Positions 1-7,685 of a DNA stretch of 40,302 nucleotides are shown piece by piece (position 1 is the stretch's first letter; the number at the start of each line of letters is the position of its first letter). The notes beneath the pieces were generated by a model. That model saw only the letters and a program-made list of their open reading frames with translations, was not told the origin of the DNA and did no database searches. The stretch comes from DATJPD01 sp036394195. GTDB lineage: Bacteria; Pseudomonadota; Alphaproteobacteria; CACIAM-22H2. Both the position numbers and the translations under genes were made by a program. Location: the NCBI GenBank assembly GCA_036394195.1, contig DASWFO010000007.1, positions 1-40,302 of the forward strand, in the 5' to 3' direction.

Positions 1-241
1 TCGCCGATTCCAACTTCGCCGCCTTCACCTTCCCGCCCTTCTCAACCACCGATTTCGGGCCCCGCACCTCGCCCGCCACCACGATCCGCTGCGTCGTCAC
101 CAGCGTCTCGCACGCCACGCGCGCATACGGATCCGCCCCCAAGAACATGTCCACAACCGTGTCCGAGATCCGATCCGCAACCTTGTCAGGGTGCCCCTCG
201 GACACCGACTCGCTCGTGAACACGAAATCGCCCTTGCGCAC
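1..241 (-). CDS. metK: S-adenosylmethionine synthetase, N-terminal part (cut by window edge)
   Basis: Makes S-adenosylmethionine from methionine and ATP in the cytoplasm. Only the first 80 codons lie in the window; the gene runs off the left edge. The translation begins MRKGDFVFTSESVSEGHPDK, which carries the conserved N-terminal SESVSEGHPDK motif whose His contacts the ATP phosphates. A GTG start at 241 is preceded by a strong ribosome binding site (GGAGG, read on the minus strand at about 249-253). No ATG fits the family N-terminus. It lies downstream of the XRE regulator in the common alphaproteobacterial order lnt-xre-metK, after a 209-bp leader that holds several hairpins. Identification is near certain. 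Confidence 0.95.
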   Translation of the reverse strand, partial: MRKGDFVFTSESVSEGHPDKVADRISDTVVDMFLGADPYARVACETLVTTQRIVVAGEVRGPKSVVEKGGKVKAAKLESA

Positions 242-450
242 GATAATTTCCTCCGAAGAATGACCAACCGTTGAAATGGGTTGGCGGCGGCAGCGCCGGC
301 TTTCCGGCGGCGGGCCGCCATCGAAAAGCCAAACACGGGGCGCTCTTGTGACAAGCTTTCCAGGACCCGTCAACAGGCGTCGTGCCCACCGGGGTCATGG
401 GTGGGCGCCCACGGCGGAAGAGATCATTGCTTGTCGAGATCGATGGGCGG
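242..450 (-). promoter_or_regulatory. metK leader with competing hairpins
   Basis: This 209-bp gap between the XRE regulator stop and metK contains several inverted repeats. GCCCACC at 384-390 pairs with GGTGGGC at 400-406. The perfect palindrome GTGGGCGCCCAC at 401-412 uses the same bases, so the two helices exclude each other. A 6-bp stem with a 4-base loop lies at 294-309 (CGCCGG/CCGGCG), about 50 nt before the start codon. Possible -35-like TTGTCA and TTGACG hexamers lack good -10 partners. I do not recognise the core of a known SAM riboswitch class, so a regulatory role is inference. Confidence 0.4.
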
Positions 451-945
451 CTATCGGGACTTCCGCTCGGCCGGCATGGCGGCCGCCGCCGCCAATGCTT
501 TGGTCATTTCGAACAGGCGCTTGCGGACCTTGGCGTCGGTGATTTTGTAATAGGCGCGCACGAGCTCCAGCGTCTCGCGCTTGGTCATCGGATCGGCGGC
601 GGCGTTGGCGGCGGGCGCGTCAACCGCGATGCCAAACGCGTGCTGTCGCCCGCGAGCCGCGACCTCCGATCCCATCTCCTCGAAGAAGTACGACACCTGC
701 ACGTCGAGCACGCGGGCGAGCTCGAACATCCGCGACGAGCCGACGCGGTTGGTTCCACGCTCGTACTTCTGCACCTGCTGGAACGTGAGACCGATCGCTT
801 CGCCGAGCTTCTGCTGGCTCATGCCGAGCAGCGTGCGGCGCAAGCGGATGCGGCTGCCGACATGGACGTCGATCGGGTTCGGCTTACCAGTCGGAGAACG
901 CCCCCGTCCGCGGCCCCGCCCGCGTCCTGGTGTTGTCGTCGCCAT
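451..945 (-). CDS. XRE-family transcriptional regulator, PhrR/PraR-like
   Basis: A 164-residue DNA-binding regulator. After a low-complexity N-terminus of Gly-Arg repeats (residues 7-16) comes a complete Cro/C1-type helix-turn-helix at about residues 28-85, with the typical SQQKLGEAIGLTFQQVQKYE recognition segment and a following VSYFF element. The C-terminal third, rich in Ala and Lys/Arg, matches the length and layout of rhizobial regulators such as PhrR and PraR, which also sit between lnt and metK. In rhizobia these regulators are tied to acid response, polyhydroxybutyrate and biofilm genes; the targets here are unknown. The start is secure: AAGGAGG lies 5 bp before the ATG at 945. A promoter and a 14-bp palindrome lie upstream. 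Confidence 0.88.
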   Translation of the reverse strand: MATTTPGRGRGRGRGRSPTGKPNPIDVHVGSRIRLRRTLLGMSQQKLGEAIGLTFQQVQKYERGTNRVGSSRMFELARVLDVQVSYFFEEMGSEVAARGRQHAFGIAVDAPAANAAADPMTKRETLELVRAYYKITDAKVRKRLFEMTKALAAAAAMPAERKSR

Positions 946-1014
946 TAAACCTCCTTGGCAGCCGCCGCACTTCGGCGAAGACGAATAGTACGTGTGCTGA
1001 TGAATGGATGCCGG

Positions 1015-1043
1015 AGCATATGATTACGGTTGTAGGCGGTCAA
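1015..1043 (-). promoter_or_regulatory. Candidate sigma-70-type promoter of the XRE regulator
   Basis: On the minus strand TTGACC (1038-1043) is followed after 17 bp by TATGCT (1015-1020). Both hexamers match the housekeeping consensus at most positions. The implied transcript starts near 1008, about 60 nt before the start codon. A short inverted repeat GTTG-N8-CAAC overlaps the -35 element and could be an operator. Confidence 0.5.
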
Positions 1044-1104
1044 CAAGCCGGCGCCAGCGAAAAATGTCTACGACCTTTGGGCGGTGCAGATCCGGCGGCA
1101 AACG

Positions 1105-1118
1105 TAAACTCGAGTTTA
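1105..1118. promoter_or_regulatory. Perfect 14-bp palindrome, candidate operator
   Basis: TAAACTCGAGTTTA is a perfect palindrome about 60 bp upstream of the predicted -35 of the XRE regulator gene. It is more AT-rich than its surroundings. Dimeric helix-turn-helix regulators often bind such sites near their own gene; autoregulation is inferred, not shown. Confidence 0.35.
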
Positions 1119-1267
1119 GGCTCCGAGCGCCGGCGCAATCCGGAAACTTAGGGCAAAGACCAACGAACTCGTCAACTCATTAAACGGCGATTGGCGCAGC
1201 AAAGGGCCGATTTTGGCGCGGTTTTATGCGCCTCGCTGGGAAAATATAGTTGATTGATCCAATGTGC

Positions 1268-2893
1268 TCAGGTTTTGGGGGTGCGCCGCAGCATAAACGC
1301 GCCCGCCAGGCATGCCACGACCAGCACCAGGACCACGAGATCGCCCCACCGCGCGTAGGCCGTCAGCGGCAGCGCCACCGGCAGCGGCGCATCCAGCACG
1401 CCGCCGAGGCCGAGGCCGAGCTCGGCCACGACGCGGCCGTAGCTGTCGACGACCGCCGAGATTCCATTGTTGGTCGCGCGGACGATCGGCAGACCTTCTT
1501 CCACCGCCCGGAAGCGCGCCGACGCGAAATGCTGGTGCGGCCCGGCCGACAGGCCGAACCACGCGTCGTTACTGACGTTGAGCAGCCATCCCGGCCGGTG
1601 CGCCGGATCGACCACCTCACCGGGAAAGATGGCCTCGTAGCAGATCAAGGGACTCGCCGGCGGCAATCCCGGCGGAGCGAGCGTGCGCGGGCCAGGTCCG
1701 GCGGAAAAATCGATCATACCCGGGGTGATCTTCGCGAATGCAAGCAACGCATGCAGCGGCACGTATTCGCCGAACGGCACCAGGTGATGCTTGTCGTAGG
1801 CGTCAAGAATGCGGCCCGCGGAATCGAGAATGAAAAGGCTGTTCCACAGCTTGATCTCGCCGTCCGATCCGCGTTCGGCGCGCAAGGCCCCGGTGATCAG
1901 GAGTCCATCGGGAGGCGTGACGCTCGCGAGCGCCGCCCGGAGCGCCGGGCCGTCCTGGTTGAAATCGGTGAGCACGAACGGAACCGCGGTCTCCGACCAG
2001 ATCACGTGGGTGCGCGTCTCGAAGCCCGGCGAGCGCGTGAGCTCGAGGCCCCGGCGGAAGTTCGCGACGCGGGCCGCCGGATCCCATTTCAGCGTCTGCG
2101 GCACGTTCGGCTGGACGAGGCGCAGTCGCACATCCGGCACCACGGCCGGCGTCGCATTCGACAGCCGCGCCGCGCCGGCACCCCACGCGCCGACCACAAG
2201 GGCCGCGGCAACAACGACGCCGCCCCACCGGCCGAACGACGACGAGCCCGCGCGCTCGGCCAATGTCGCCGGGAGTGCCGCGACGATGACCGTCAGGAGC
2301 CCCAGCCCGTAGACGCCAAAGACGGCGGCGGCCTGCATCACGTCCGGGCTGTCGCCCCAGATCGTGCCGATCAGATTCCACGGAAAGCCGGTAAGCACGT
2401 GGCCGCGCAGCCATTCGGCGGCGGTCCACGCGACCGCGAACACCAGGACACCGGCCATGCCGCGGATTCCGGCGCGGTGATAGAGCGCCACGGCAGCGGC
2501 TGGAAAGAGCGCCAGCCCGCCGGCGAGGCCGAAGAGGGCAAACGGAATCATCCAGCCGAATTGCGCCGCGTCGACAAGCAGCGCGTTGGCGAGCCAGTAG
2601 AAGCCGAAGAGGAAATGTCCGAACGCGAACCACCAGCCGGTGAGGAACGCCGCCCGCGTGGCGTTGGTCGACCGCGCCGTGGTGTCGACGAGCCAGATCA
2701 GGCCGGTGAATGCCGGGAAGACCAGCGGCACCACATAGACCGGAGGCAGTGCCGCGGTCGCCAGCACGCCGAGAACGCAGGCGAGAGCCGCGCGTCGCCA
2801 CCCCACGAGCCGCGCCAACCGCTCGCGCAGCATCGACGCCCGGTCGGCGATCTGGTCGACCGTGCCGCTCAGCACCGCGCGCGACCCGTTCAT
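1268..2893 (-). CDS. lnt: Apolipoprotein N-acyltransferase
   Basis: Adds the third acyl chain to the N-terminal cysteine of outer-membrane lipoproteins, the last step of lipoprotein maturation in the inner membrane. The 541-residue protein has hydrophobic membrane segments over about residues 35-245, then a nitrilase-like periplasmic domain. The catalytic triad is visible as E301 (WSETAVPF), K368 (YDKHHLVPFGEY) and C418 (LICYEAIFPG). A final hydrophobic helix ends the protein. Length matches the family. Its ATG lies one base after the corC stop, so it is translated as part of the miaB-phoH-ybeY-corC-lnt run. Confidence 0.96.
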   Translation of the reverse strand: MNGSRAVLSGTVDQIADRASMLRERLARLVGWRRAALACVLGVLATAALPPVYVVPLVFPAFTGLIWLVDTTARSTNATRAAFLTGWWFAFGHFLFGFYWLANALLVDAAQFGWMIPFALFGLAGGLALFPAAAVALYHRAGIRGMAGVLVFAVAWTAAEWLRGHVLTGFPWNLIGTIWGDSPDVMQAAAVFGVYGLGLLTVIVAALPATLAERAGSSSFGRWGGVVVAAALVVGAWGAGAARLSNATPAVVPDVRLRLVQPNVPQTLKWDPAARVANFRRGLELTRSPGFETRTHVIWSETAVPFVLTDFNQDGPALRAALASVTPPDGLLITGALRAERGSDGEIKLWNSLFILDSAGRILDAYDKHHLVPFGEYVPLHALLAFAKITPGMIDFSAGPGPRTLAPPGLPPASPLICYEAIFPGEVVDPAHRPGWLLNVSNDAWFGLSAGPHQHFASARFRAVEEGLPIVRATNNGISAVVDSYGRVVAELGLGLGGVLDAPLPVALPLTAYARWGDLVVLVLVVACLAGAFMLRRTPKT

Positions 2894-2894
2894 C

Positions 2895-3758
2895 TCAGGG
2901 AGTGCCGCCCGCCGGGGCGGCGATCCGCCGCACGCGCAGCCGCTTCAGCCGGCGGGGATCGGCGTCGAGCACTTCGAACTCGAGGCCCGAGGGATGGGAG
3001 ATCACCTCGCCACGGCTTGGCACGCGCCCGGCCGCGGAGACGACGAGGCCACCCAGCGTGTTCAGGTCGGCGTCGCGCTCTTCCGGTGTCAGCACCGGGC
3101 CGAACTTGGCCTCGAATTCATCGAGCGGCAGCCGCGCATCGGCGAGAAACGCGCCGCTGGCTTCGGGCACCAGATTCGGACTGTTGTCGACGTCGTGCTC
3201 GTCTTCGATTTCGCCGACGATCTCCTCGACCACGTCCTCGATCGTGACCAGGCCGTCGATGCCGCCGTACTCGTCGACGACGAGCGCCATATGGACCCGG
3301 GTCTTGCGCATCTCCAGCAGAAGATCGAGCACGCGCATCGACGGCGCCACGAACAGCACGCGCCGGAGGATGTCGTCCAGCTTGAACGGCCGCTCGCTGC
3401 CCCAGAACTGAAGGATGTCCTTGATGTGGACGAAGCCGATGATGTCGTCGAGGCTCTCGCGGAAGACCGGCAGGCGGGAGTGCGACTCCTTGGCCATTTT
3501 CTTGACCAGGTCCGCGAGCGGCGTGTTGTGCGCCACGGCGACGATGTCCGCCCGCGGCACCATGACGTCGTGCGCCGAGATCTCGCGCAGCTTGAAGATA
3601 TTGCGCAGGAGCTCGCGCTCGCGAGCGTCGAACTCGGCGGGCAGGGTCGCCGAATCGGCGATCAGCTCTTCGATCGTCTCGCGGAGATCCGCATCGCCGC
3701 GCGAGCGGAAGATCGAGCGCAACCGATCGCCGAGGCGGCGGGGCCCGGATTCATTCAT
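2895..3758 (-). CDS. corC: CorC/HlyC-type CBS-domain protein
   Basis: A 287-residue soluble protein with two CBS domains (about residues 65-190) and a C-terminal CorC/HlyC transporter-associated domain (about 205-283). The signature VDEYGGIDGLVTIEDVVEEI at 161-180 is diagnostic. It lacks the membrane DUF21 domain of larger relatives, as usual for the copy beside lnt and ybeY. The family is linked to magnesium/cobalt efflux and cation homeostasis, but the biochemical role of this short form is poorly defined; the neighbourhood may instead suggest a link to envelope or ribosome quality. Its ATG overlaps the ybeY stop by 4 bp (ATGA), indicating translational coupling. Confidence 0.9.
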   Translation of the reverse strand: MNESGPRRLGDRLRSIFRSRGDADLRETIEELIADSATLPAEFDARERELLRNIFKLREISAHDVMVPRADIVAVAHNTPLADLVKKMAKESHSRLPVFRESLDDIIGFVHIKDILQFWGSERPFKLDDILRRVLFVAPSMRVLDLLLEMRKTRVHMALVVDEYGGIDGLVTIEDVVEEIVGEIEDEHDVDNSPNLVPEASGAFLADARLPLDEFEAKFGPVLTPEERDADLNTLGGLVVSAAGRVPSRGEVISHPSGLEFEVLDADPRRLKRLRVRRIAAPAGGTP

Positions 3759-4318
3759 CGCGTCCCCCGATACGGATCGGGCACACCCAGCCCCTTCAGG
3801 ATCCGCGTCTCGAGCGCCTCCATGCGCACGGCTTCGGCGTCGCGCTCGTGATCGTGGCCGAGGAGATGCAGCACGCCGTGCACCACGAGATGGGCGAGGT
3901 GCGCGTCGACCGCCTTGCCCTGCGCCTTGGCTTCCGCGACCGTGACCCCGCTCGCAATCACCACGTCGCCCAAAGGCACGGGTTCGCCGGGCGGCAGGCC
4001 CGGTGCAAGCCCGCCGGCACCGGCGGCGGGAAACGACAGCACGTTGGTCGGCTTGTTCTGACCGCGCCAGGTGCGGTTCAGCCGGCGCACGGCCCGGTCA
4101 TCGGCAAGGACGAGGCAGAGCTCCAGCCGTCCGGCTTTGTGTTGCGCCGCCAGCGCCGCCTGTGCCGCGCGCTCGGCGACCGCGGCCACGTTGCGCACGT
4201 GCCGCCGCCATTCGGGTGCTTCGATCAGAATCGCGATCTGCGGGCGAATGGACCGGGCGGGTTTTCGCGCCGCGCGGCGGGAGGCCGGCGCCCGCCGCCT
4301 TGTCCCTGCGGTCGTCAT
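3755..4318 (-). CDS. ybeY: Endoribonuclease YbeY (rRNA maturation factor)
   Basis: Zinc-dependent single-strand endoribonuclease that acts in 16S rRNA 3' end maturation and ribosome quality control. The metal site is seen as H147, H151 and H157 in HGVLHLLGHDH; the usual Tyr before the Asp is His here. Upstream, NKPTNVLSFP (88-97) is the conserved family segment. The 187-residue form carries about 25 basic residues before the usual N-terminus (RPQIAILIE); the ATG at 4318 is kept because it overlaps the phoH stop as ATGA. A shorter start is possible. It lies between phoH and corC, a widely conserved arrangement. Confidence 0.95.
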   Translation of the reverse strand: MTTAGTRRRAPASRRAARKPARSIRPQIAILIEAPEWRRHVRNVAAVAERAAQAALAAQHKAGRLELCLVLADDRAVRRLNRTWRGQNKPTNVLSFPAAGAGGLAPGLPPGEPVPLGDVVIASGVTVAEAKAQGKAVDAHLAHLVVHGVLHLLGHDHERDAEAVRMEALETRILKGLGVPDPYRGTR

Positions 4319-5325
4319 CGCGGTTTCGGGGGTCTCGCCTCGGCGCGGCGCTTCGATTCATGGGCGTCGTAGGCGCTCACGATCTTCGTCACCAGCGGAT
4401 GGCGGACCACATCCTCGGCGGCGAAGCGGATCATCGCGATTCCCTCCACGTGGCCCAGCGCGTCGATCGCGTCGTGCAGGCCCGAGCGCATCCCCGGCGG
4501 AAGGTCGATCTGCGAGAGATCGCCGGTCACCACCATGCGGCTGTTCTCACCCAGGCGGGTCAGGAACATCTTCATCTGCACCGGCGTCGTGTTTTGCGCC
4601 TCGTCCAGGATGACGAATGCATTGGCCAGCGTGCGTCCGCGCATGAAGGCTAGCGGCGCGATCTCGATCTCGCCCGAGGCCAGCCGTTTCATCACCTGTT
4701 CGCCCGGCAGCATGTCGTGCAGCGCGTCGTAGAGCGGGCGCAAATAGGGGTCGACCTTCTCGCGCAGGTCGCCGGGCAGGAAGCCGAGCCGCTCGCCGGC
4801 CTCGACCGCCGGCCGCGACAGAACGATGCGGTCGACGCGGCCCGAGCCCAGCATCTGCACGGCCTGCGCCACCGCAAGATAGGTCTTGCCGGTTCCGGCG
4901 GGACCGACGCCGAAGACGAGCTCGGTGTCGCGCAACGCCTTGAGGTATTTGACTTGGCCTGGCGTGCGTGGGCCGATATGACGCTTGCGGGTGCGGATCG
5001 CTAGGCCTTCGGCGCCGAACAGATCGCCGGCGCCGTGGTTGTCTTCCGCGGTGGCGAGCCGCACGGCCGCATCGACCTCGCCGAGATCGACCGTGAGCCC
5101 CCGCCGCAGCCGATCATAGAGAAAGACGAGCGATTCGCGGGCGCGCTCGGCGGCCGATGGCGGTCCCGAAATCGCGACGTGATTGCCGCGTGAGATCAGA
5201 GAGACGCCCAGGGCCTGCTCGATGCGGGCGAGGTGCCGGTCATGCTCGCCGAACAGAACCGGCAGAAGCGTGTTGTCGTCGAATTGAAGATGAAGCGGCT
5301 GCGAAACCTCGACCTGCGATCTCAA
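4315..5325 (-). CDS. phoH: PhoH-like ATPase
   Basis: A P-loop ATPase of the PhoH family, often found beside ybeY and thought to act on RNA or ribosomes. In the 336-residue form the Walker A motif is GPAGTGKT at 141-148; downstream are LDEAQNTTPVQMKMFLTRLG and a GDLSQIDLP segment typical of the family. The longest open frame would start at 5442, deep inside miaB, and its first 39 residues are not family-like. I prefer the TTG at 5325, which overlaps the miaB stop as TTGA and has AAGGA about 8 bp upstream. The stop overlaps the ybeY start by 4 bp. The start call is moderately sure, the family very sure. Confidence 0.93.
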   Translation of the reverse strand: MRSQVEVSQPLHLQFDDNTLLPVLFGEHDRHLARIEQALGVSLISRGNHVAISGPPSAAERARESLVFLYDRLRRGLTVDLGEVDAAVRLATAEDNHGAGDLFGAEGLAIRTRKRHIGPRTPGQVKYLKALRDTELVFGVGPAGTGKTYLAVAQAVQMLGSGRVDRIVLSRPAVEAGERLGFLPGDLREKVDPYLRPLYDALHDMLPGEQVMKRLASGEIEIAPLAFMRGRTLANAFVILDEAQNTTPVQMKMFLTRLGENSRMVVTGDLSQIDLPPGMRSGLHDAIDALGHVEGIAMIRFAAEDVVRHPLVTKIVSAYDAHESKRRAEARPPKPR

Positions 5326-6713
5326 GCCGAAATCCTTTCCCGCGCCGGGAATGGGGTCGCATCCGTCTCGGCGGCCGGCGATCCCGCCAGACTGTTCGGA
5401 CCAATCGCGAGAATCCGCACCTTGCGCACCGTGCCGATCCACGGCTCCGGCGCGTGGGCATGCACGGCCTGCAGATACGGCGTGCGGCCAACGATCTGCC
5501 CGTGATGCCGGCCGCGGCGTTCGAACAGCACTGGCACGGTTGTCCCGACCAGCCTCCGGTTGAACGCGTCCTGCTGGTCGCGCAGCGCAGCCTGCAGGCG
5601 CTGCAGCCGGTCGTTTGTCACCGCGTCGGGGACCTGGTCCTCAAGCGCCGCCGCCGGCGTGCCCGGCCGCGCACTGTATTTGAACGAGAAGGCGGATGCG
5701 AAGCCGACCCCACGGACCAGATCCAGTGTCGCCTCGAAATCAGCATCGGTTTCGCCGGGGAAGCCGACGATGAAATCCGACGAGAGCGCGAGATCCGGCC
5801 GTGCCGCGCGCAGCCGCTCGGCCAGCCGGCGATAGTCGTCGGCGCGATGGCCGCGGTTCATCGCCGCCAGGATCCGATCCGACCCGGACTGGACCGGCAG
5901 GTGAAGGAACGGCATCAGCTTCGCTTCCTCCCCGTGGCAGGCGATCAGCGTCTCGTCGAGGTCGCGCGGGTGCGAGGTGGTGTAGCGGAGCCGTGCCAAG
6001 CCATCGATGCGCGCGAGGCGCCGGATCAACACCGCGAGGCCCCGGGGGACGCCCGCGTCGTCGAGGCCGTGATAAGCATTCACGTTCTGCCCGAGAAGCG
6101 TGATCTCGACGGCGCCACGCGCGACCAACGCGCGGGCCTCGGCCTCGATCGCCGCCATCGGCCGCGAATATTCAGGGCCGCGCGTGTACGGGACGACGCA
6201 GAAGGTGCAAAACTTGTCGCAACCCTCCTGGACCGTGAGGAACGCGGTGATCGGCCGCTCCTCGGCCATGGCGGTGCCTGCGCCGGGTGCGGGGCCTGGC
6301 AGGTGGTCGAACTTCGGTTCGGCCGGGAATTCGGTATCGAGAACCGCACCGGCGCCGCGCGTGACGCGCGCCACCATTTCGGGCAGCCGGTGATAGGTCT
6401 GCGGCCCGAACACCATGTCGACGTAAGGGGCGCGGCGGAGAATCTCCTCCCCCTCGGCTTGGGCGACGCAGCCGGCCACGGCGATCAGCGGTGCCGCGGC
6501 GGGCGACTTCAGTGGCTGCAGCCGGCCAAGATCGGAATAGACCTTTTCCGCGGCCTTTTCCCGGATATGGCAGGTGTTGAGGATGATCAGATCGGCGGTC
6601 TCGGGTCCTTCGACGGGACGGTAGCCCAGCGGCGCCAGGATCTCCGCCATGCGTGCGGAGTCGTAGACATTCATCTGGCAACCGTATGATTTGATGAAGA
6701 GTTTCTTGCTCAA
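5322..6713 (-). CDS. miaB: tRNA-2-methylthio-N6-dimethylallyladenosine synthase
   Basis: Radical-SAM methylthiotransferase that adds a methylthio group to i6A37 of tRNAs reading UNN codons. The 463-residue protein has the N-terminal UPF0004 domain with three cluster cysteines (C12, C48, C82), the radical-SAM CxxxCxxC motif (C165, C169, C172), and a C-terminal TRAM domain starting near residue 375. The start is TTG at 6713, chosen because SKKLFIKSYGCQMN matches the family N-terminus; no good Shine-Dalgarno is visible. It heads the run miaB-phoH-ybeY-corC-lnt, with an alphaproteobacterial-type promoter just upstream. Confidence 0.96.
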   Translation of the reverse strand: MSKKLFIKSYGCQMNVYDSARMAEILAPLGYRPVEGPETADLIILNTCHIREKAAEKVYSDLGRLQPLKSPAAAPLIAVAGCVAQAEGEEILRRAPYVDMVFGPQTYHRLPEMVARVTRGAGAVLDTEFPAEPKFDHLPGPAPGAGTAMAEERPITAFLTVQEGCDKFCTFCVVPYTRGPEYSRPMAAIEAEARALVARGAVEITLLGQNVNAYHGLDDAGVPRGLAVLIRRLARIDGLARLRYTTSHPRDLDETLIACHGEEAKLMPFLHLPVQSGSDRILAAMNRGHRADDYRRLAERLRAARPDLALSSDFIVGFPGETDADFEATLDLVRGVGFASAFSFKYSARPGTPAAALEDQVPDAVTNDRLQRLQAALRDQQDAFNRRLVGTTVPVLFERRGRHHGQIVGRTPYLQAVHAHAPEPWIGTVRKVRILAIGPNSLAGSPAAETDATPFPARERISA

Positions 6714-6761
6714 AGGCGGCGACCGCGGGCGGCTCCAGGCTGGCGATTCGGTGCCCGTAAC

Positions 6762-6787
6762 GTGCTAGCGCCCCTCCCCCCTGTCAA
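6762..6787 (-). promoter_or_regulatory. Promoter of the miaB-phoH-ybeY-corC-lnt run
   Basis: On the minus strand a perfect -35 TTGACA (6782-6787) is followed after 12 bp by GCTAGCAC (6762-6769). This matches the Caulobacter-type housekeeping pattern TTGACG-N10-14-GCTANAWC at nearly every position. Transcription would start about 45 nt before the miaB TTG. Confidence 0.6.
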
Positions 6788-6843
6788 GGCAAGGCTATAT
6801 GTCACTCGCCCGAACTTGCGCCTAACGTGCTGATTTTTCGTGG

Positions 6844-7671
6844 TCATTCGGCCGAAGCCGCCGCCGCGCCGGAGCTCGGCGACGGCTCGCCCAGCCGGCC
6901 GCTATTAGCCGCTTCGAGGCCGCGCCCGATCACCGCCTGGCAGGCCGCCGCGAGCGCCTTGCGCGATCCGGCGTCGGCCATGGTCAGCGTCGGGTGGAAG
7001 ATCATGGTCACAGTGAGGCGCCCCAGGCCGAGCAACGTCCATAGATGCGGCGCCAGATCCATGGCCCCGTACCAGGCGAAAAACGGCCGCCACTGCCGGC
7101 CGATCGGCATGCCGTCGAGGCGCGTGTAAGCCACCGATACCGGCTGAACGGTCAGCGGGCGATCTTGCACCATTCGCTCGGCGACGCTGAACAGCGAGCT
7201 CTTGAAGGGCTTGAGGCGATTGCCGTCGCTGCTGGTCCCCTCGGCGAACAGCACCACGTTGTCTCCTTCTTCGAGACGTCGTGCCAGGTCGTCGCGCTCA
7301 TTCGCGACGCCGCTCGAGCGCCGATCGACGAAAATGGTCCGCTGCAGCTTGGCTAGCCAGCCGAAGATCGGCCAGCCGGCGACCTCGCGCTTGGCGACGA
7401 AGGAGGCCTCGATGGTGGCGCCGATCACCTCGATATCGAGATACGAGACGTGGTTACAGACGAAGAGCGTCGGGCGCTTCACGGAAATCGCGCCATGGAT
7501 CTCGACCTCGATGCCCAGCACGCGGCAGATGAGCCGGTGATAGCGGTATGGAAGACGGCGAGCGAGCGGCGCGCCCACGCCCAGCAGCACCGCCTGGACG
7601 GGCATCAGCGGCAGCGTCACGAGGAAATAGGCGCAAAGCCTGGCGATCGCGCGGGGGATCGAACTGCCCAT
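6844..7671 (-). CDS. olsA: Lyso-ornithine-lipid O-acyltransferase (PlsC family)
   Basis: A PlsC-family acyltransferase of 275 residues that in this context should transfer an acyl chain to lyso-ornithine lipid, giving ornithine lipid at the inner membrane. Visible are an N-terminal membrane segment (about 12-35), the catalytic HX4D motif at H74-D79 (NHVSYLD) and the substrate-binding EGT motif at 144-146. It starts 14 bp after olsB, and this pairing is why I call it OlsA rather than a general lysophosphatidate acyltransferase. The family alone cannot separate the two, and dual activity is possible. It is followed by miaB, as in several rhizobia. Confidence 0.83.
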   Translation of the reverse strand: MGSSIPRAIARLCAYFLVTLPLMPVQAVLLGVGAPLARRLPYRYHRLICRVLGIEVEIHGAISVKRPTLFVCNHVSYLDIEVIGATIEASFVAKREVAGWPIFGWLAKLQRTIFVDRRSSGVANERDDLARRLEEGDNVVLFAEGTSSDGNRLKPFKSSLFSVAERMVQDRPLTVQPVSVAYTRLDGMPIGRQWRPFFAWYGAMDLAPHLWTLLGLGRLTVTMIFHPTLTMADAGSRKALAAACQAVIGRGLEAANSGRLGEPSPSSGAAAASAE

Positions 7672-7685
7672 CCGGGTTGCCGCGG

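Larger units (their letters stand above)
946..1267 (-). promoter_or_regulatory. 322-bp gap upstream of the XRE regulator
   Basis: No gene is visible in this stretch. Read on the minus strand it starts just after the lnt stop and ends at the regulator's ribosome binding site. It holds the candidate promoter at 1015-1043 and the perfect palindrome at 1105-1118. A short GGCGC/GCGCC stem near 1215-1235 has no T-run, so no rho-independent terminator for lnt is evident and readthrough from lnt remains possible. Confidence 0.5.

Noticed and set aside
1250..3247. A 665-codon plus-strand frame across lnt and corC
   Set aside because: It runs antisense across two well-identified genes and their junction; its composition is dominated by Arg and it lacks recognisable domains.
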